In this document: piece by piece, positions 32,479 through 32,494 of the stretch
Position numbering within the stretch: the first letter of the stretch is position 1
Layout: each line of letters begins with the position of its first letter
Assembly: GCA_964482235.1 (NCBI GenBank)
Contig: CAYZWU010000059.1
Span: 1 to 32,494, forward strand
From: CAYZWU01 sp964482235
GTDB taxonomy: Bacteria; Planctomycetota; B15-G4; CAYZWU01
Direction of reading: 5' to 3'
Length of the DNA: 32,494 bases
Translations under genes and position numbers: made by a program
The notes under the pieces: model-generated
The model's database searches: none
Told to the model about the DNA's origin: nothing
The model's input: the letters and a program-made list of their open reading frames with translations, nothing else

Positions 32479-32494
32479 AATGACATGAGGTCAT

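Overview
The window is GC-rich bacterial chromosome, densely coded, with several gene pairs joined by 4-base ATGA stop/start overlaps. No rRNA, tRNA, CRISPR array, integrase or complete insertion sequence was seen. A Tat-type sugar isomerase, PQQ-type propeller proteins, a LamG/PA14 giant protein, a UroD-like methyltransferase-family protein and a GGGIYC-type right-handed beta-helix protein together recall Planctomycetota and related PVC/FCB-type environmental lineages. That placement is inference from gene content only.

Left part (1-7.1 kb). On the minus strand are a secreted SnoaL/DUF4440-like protein and a Kef-type cation/proton antiporter. A plus-strand DUF4143-type AAA ATPase follows, preceded by a perfect 17-bp-arm palindrome and a promoter that fits a leaderless start; a 48-bp transaldolase-like gene remnant lies just upstream. 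Next comes a minus-strand metabolic block: two-subunit iron-sulfur fumarase (alpha and beta overlap), a rubredoxin-like plus cyclic-nucleotide-binding protein without DNA-binding domain, and a transaldolase of the TalC/FSA type with an insertion.

Middle part (7.3-15.9 kb). Four tightly coupled plus-strand genes form an apparently undescribed envelope system: a membrane-anchored helical protein; a protein with 36 cysteines spaced almost exactly six residues apart, like the disulfide-laced beta-solenoid of beetle antifreeze protein; and two tandem paralogous polytopic membrane proteins that share a G(D/E)HTD motif in a GATase/DUF4350-like domain. I recognise no named pathway for this set.

16.3-18.4 kb. 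A minus-strand SAM methyltransferase diverges from a plus-strand exported thioredoxin/TlpA-like protein whose reading frame is interrupted by one TGA, at the codon of the first catalytic cysteine (U-G-G-C instead of C-x-x-C). A hairpin starts at that TGA. This is best read as a selenoprotein, not a pseudogene.

18.4-28.5 kb. A minus-strand run of six genes, five of them overlapping, encodes (in transcription order) a Tat-exported TIM-barrel isomerase, a 1174-residue LamG/FN3/methyltransferase/PQQ/PA14 protein, a second PQQ-propeller protein, an Nramp-fold transporter lacking the canonical metal ligands, an exported helical-barrel glycosidase-like protein and a UroD-family protein. The set suggests breakdown of a specific exported or extracellular carbohydrate-like substrate; the substrate cannot be told from sequence.

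Right end (28.6-32.5 kb). A secreted beta-helix protein with its own promoter and terminator, an AT-richer spacer with a small ORF ending in a terminator, and a Fic-domain protein.
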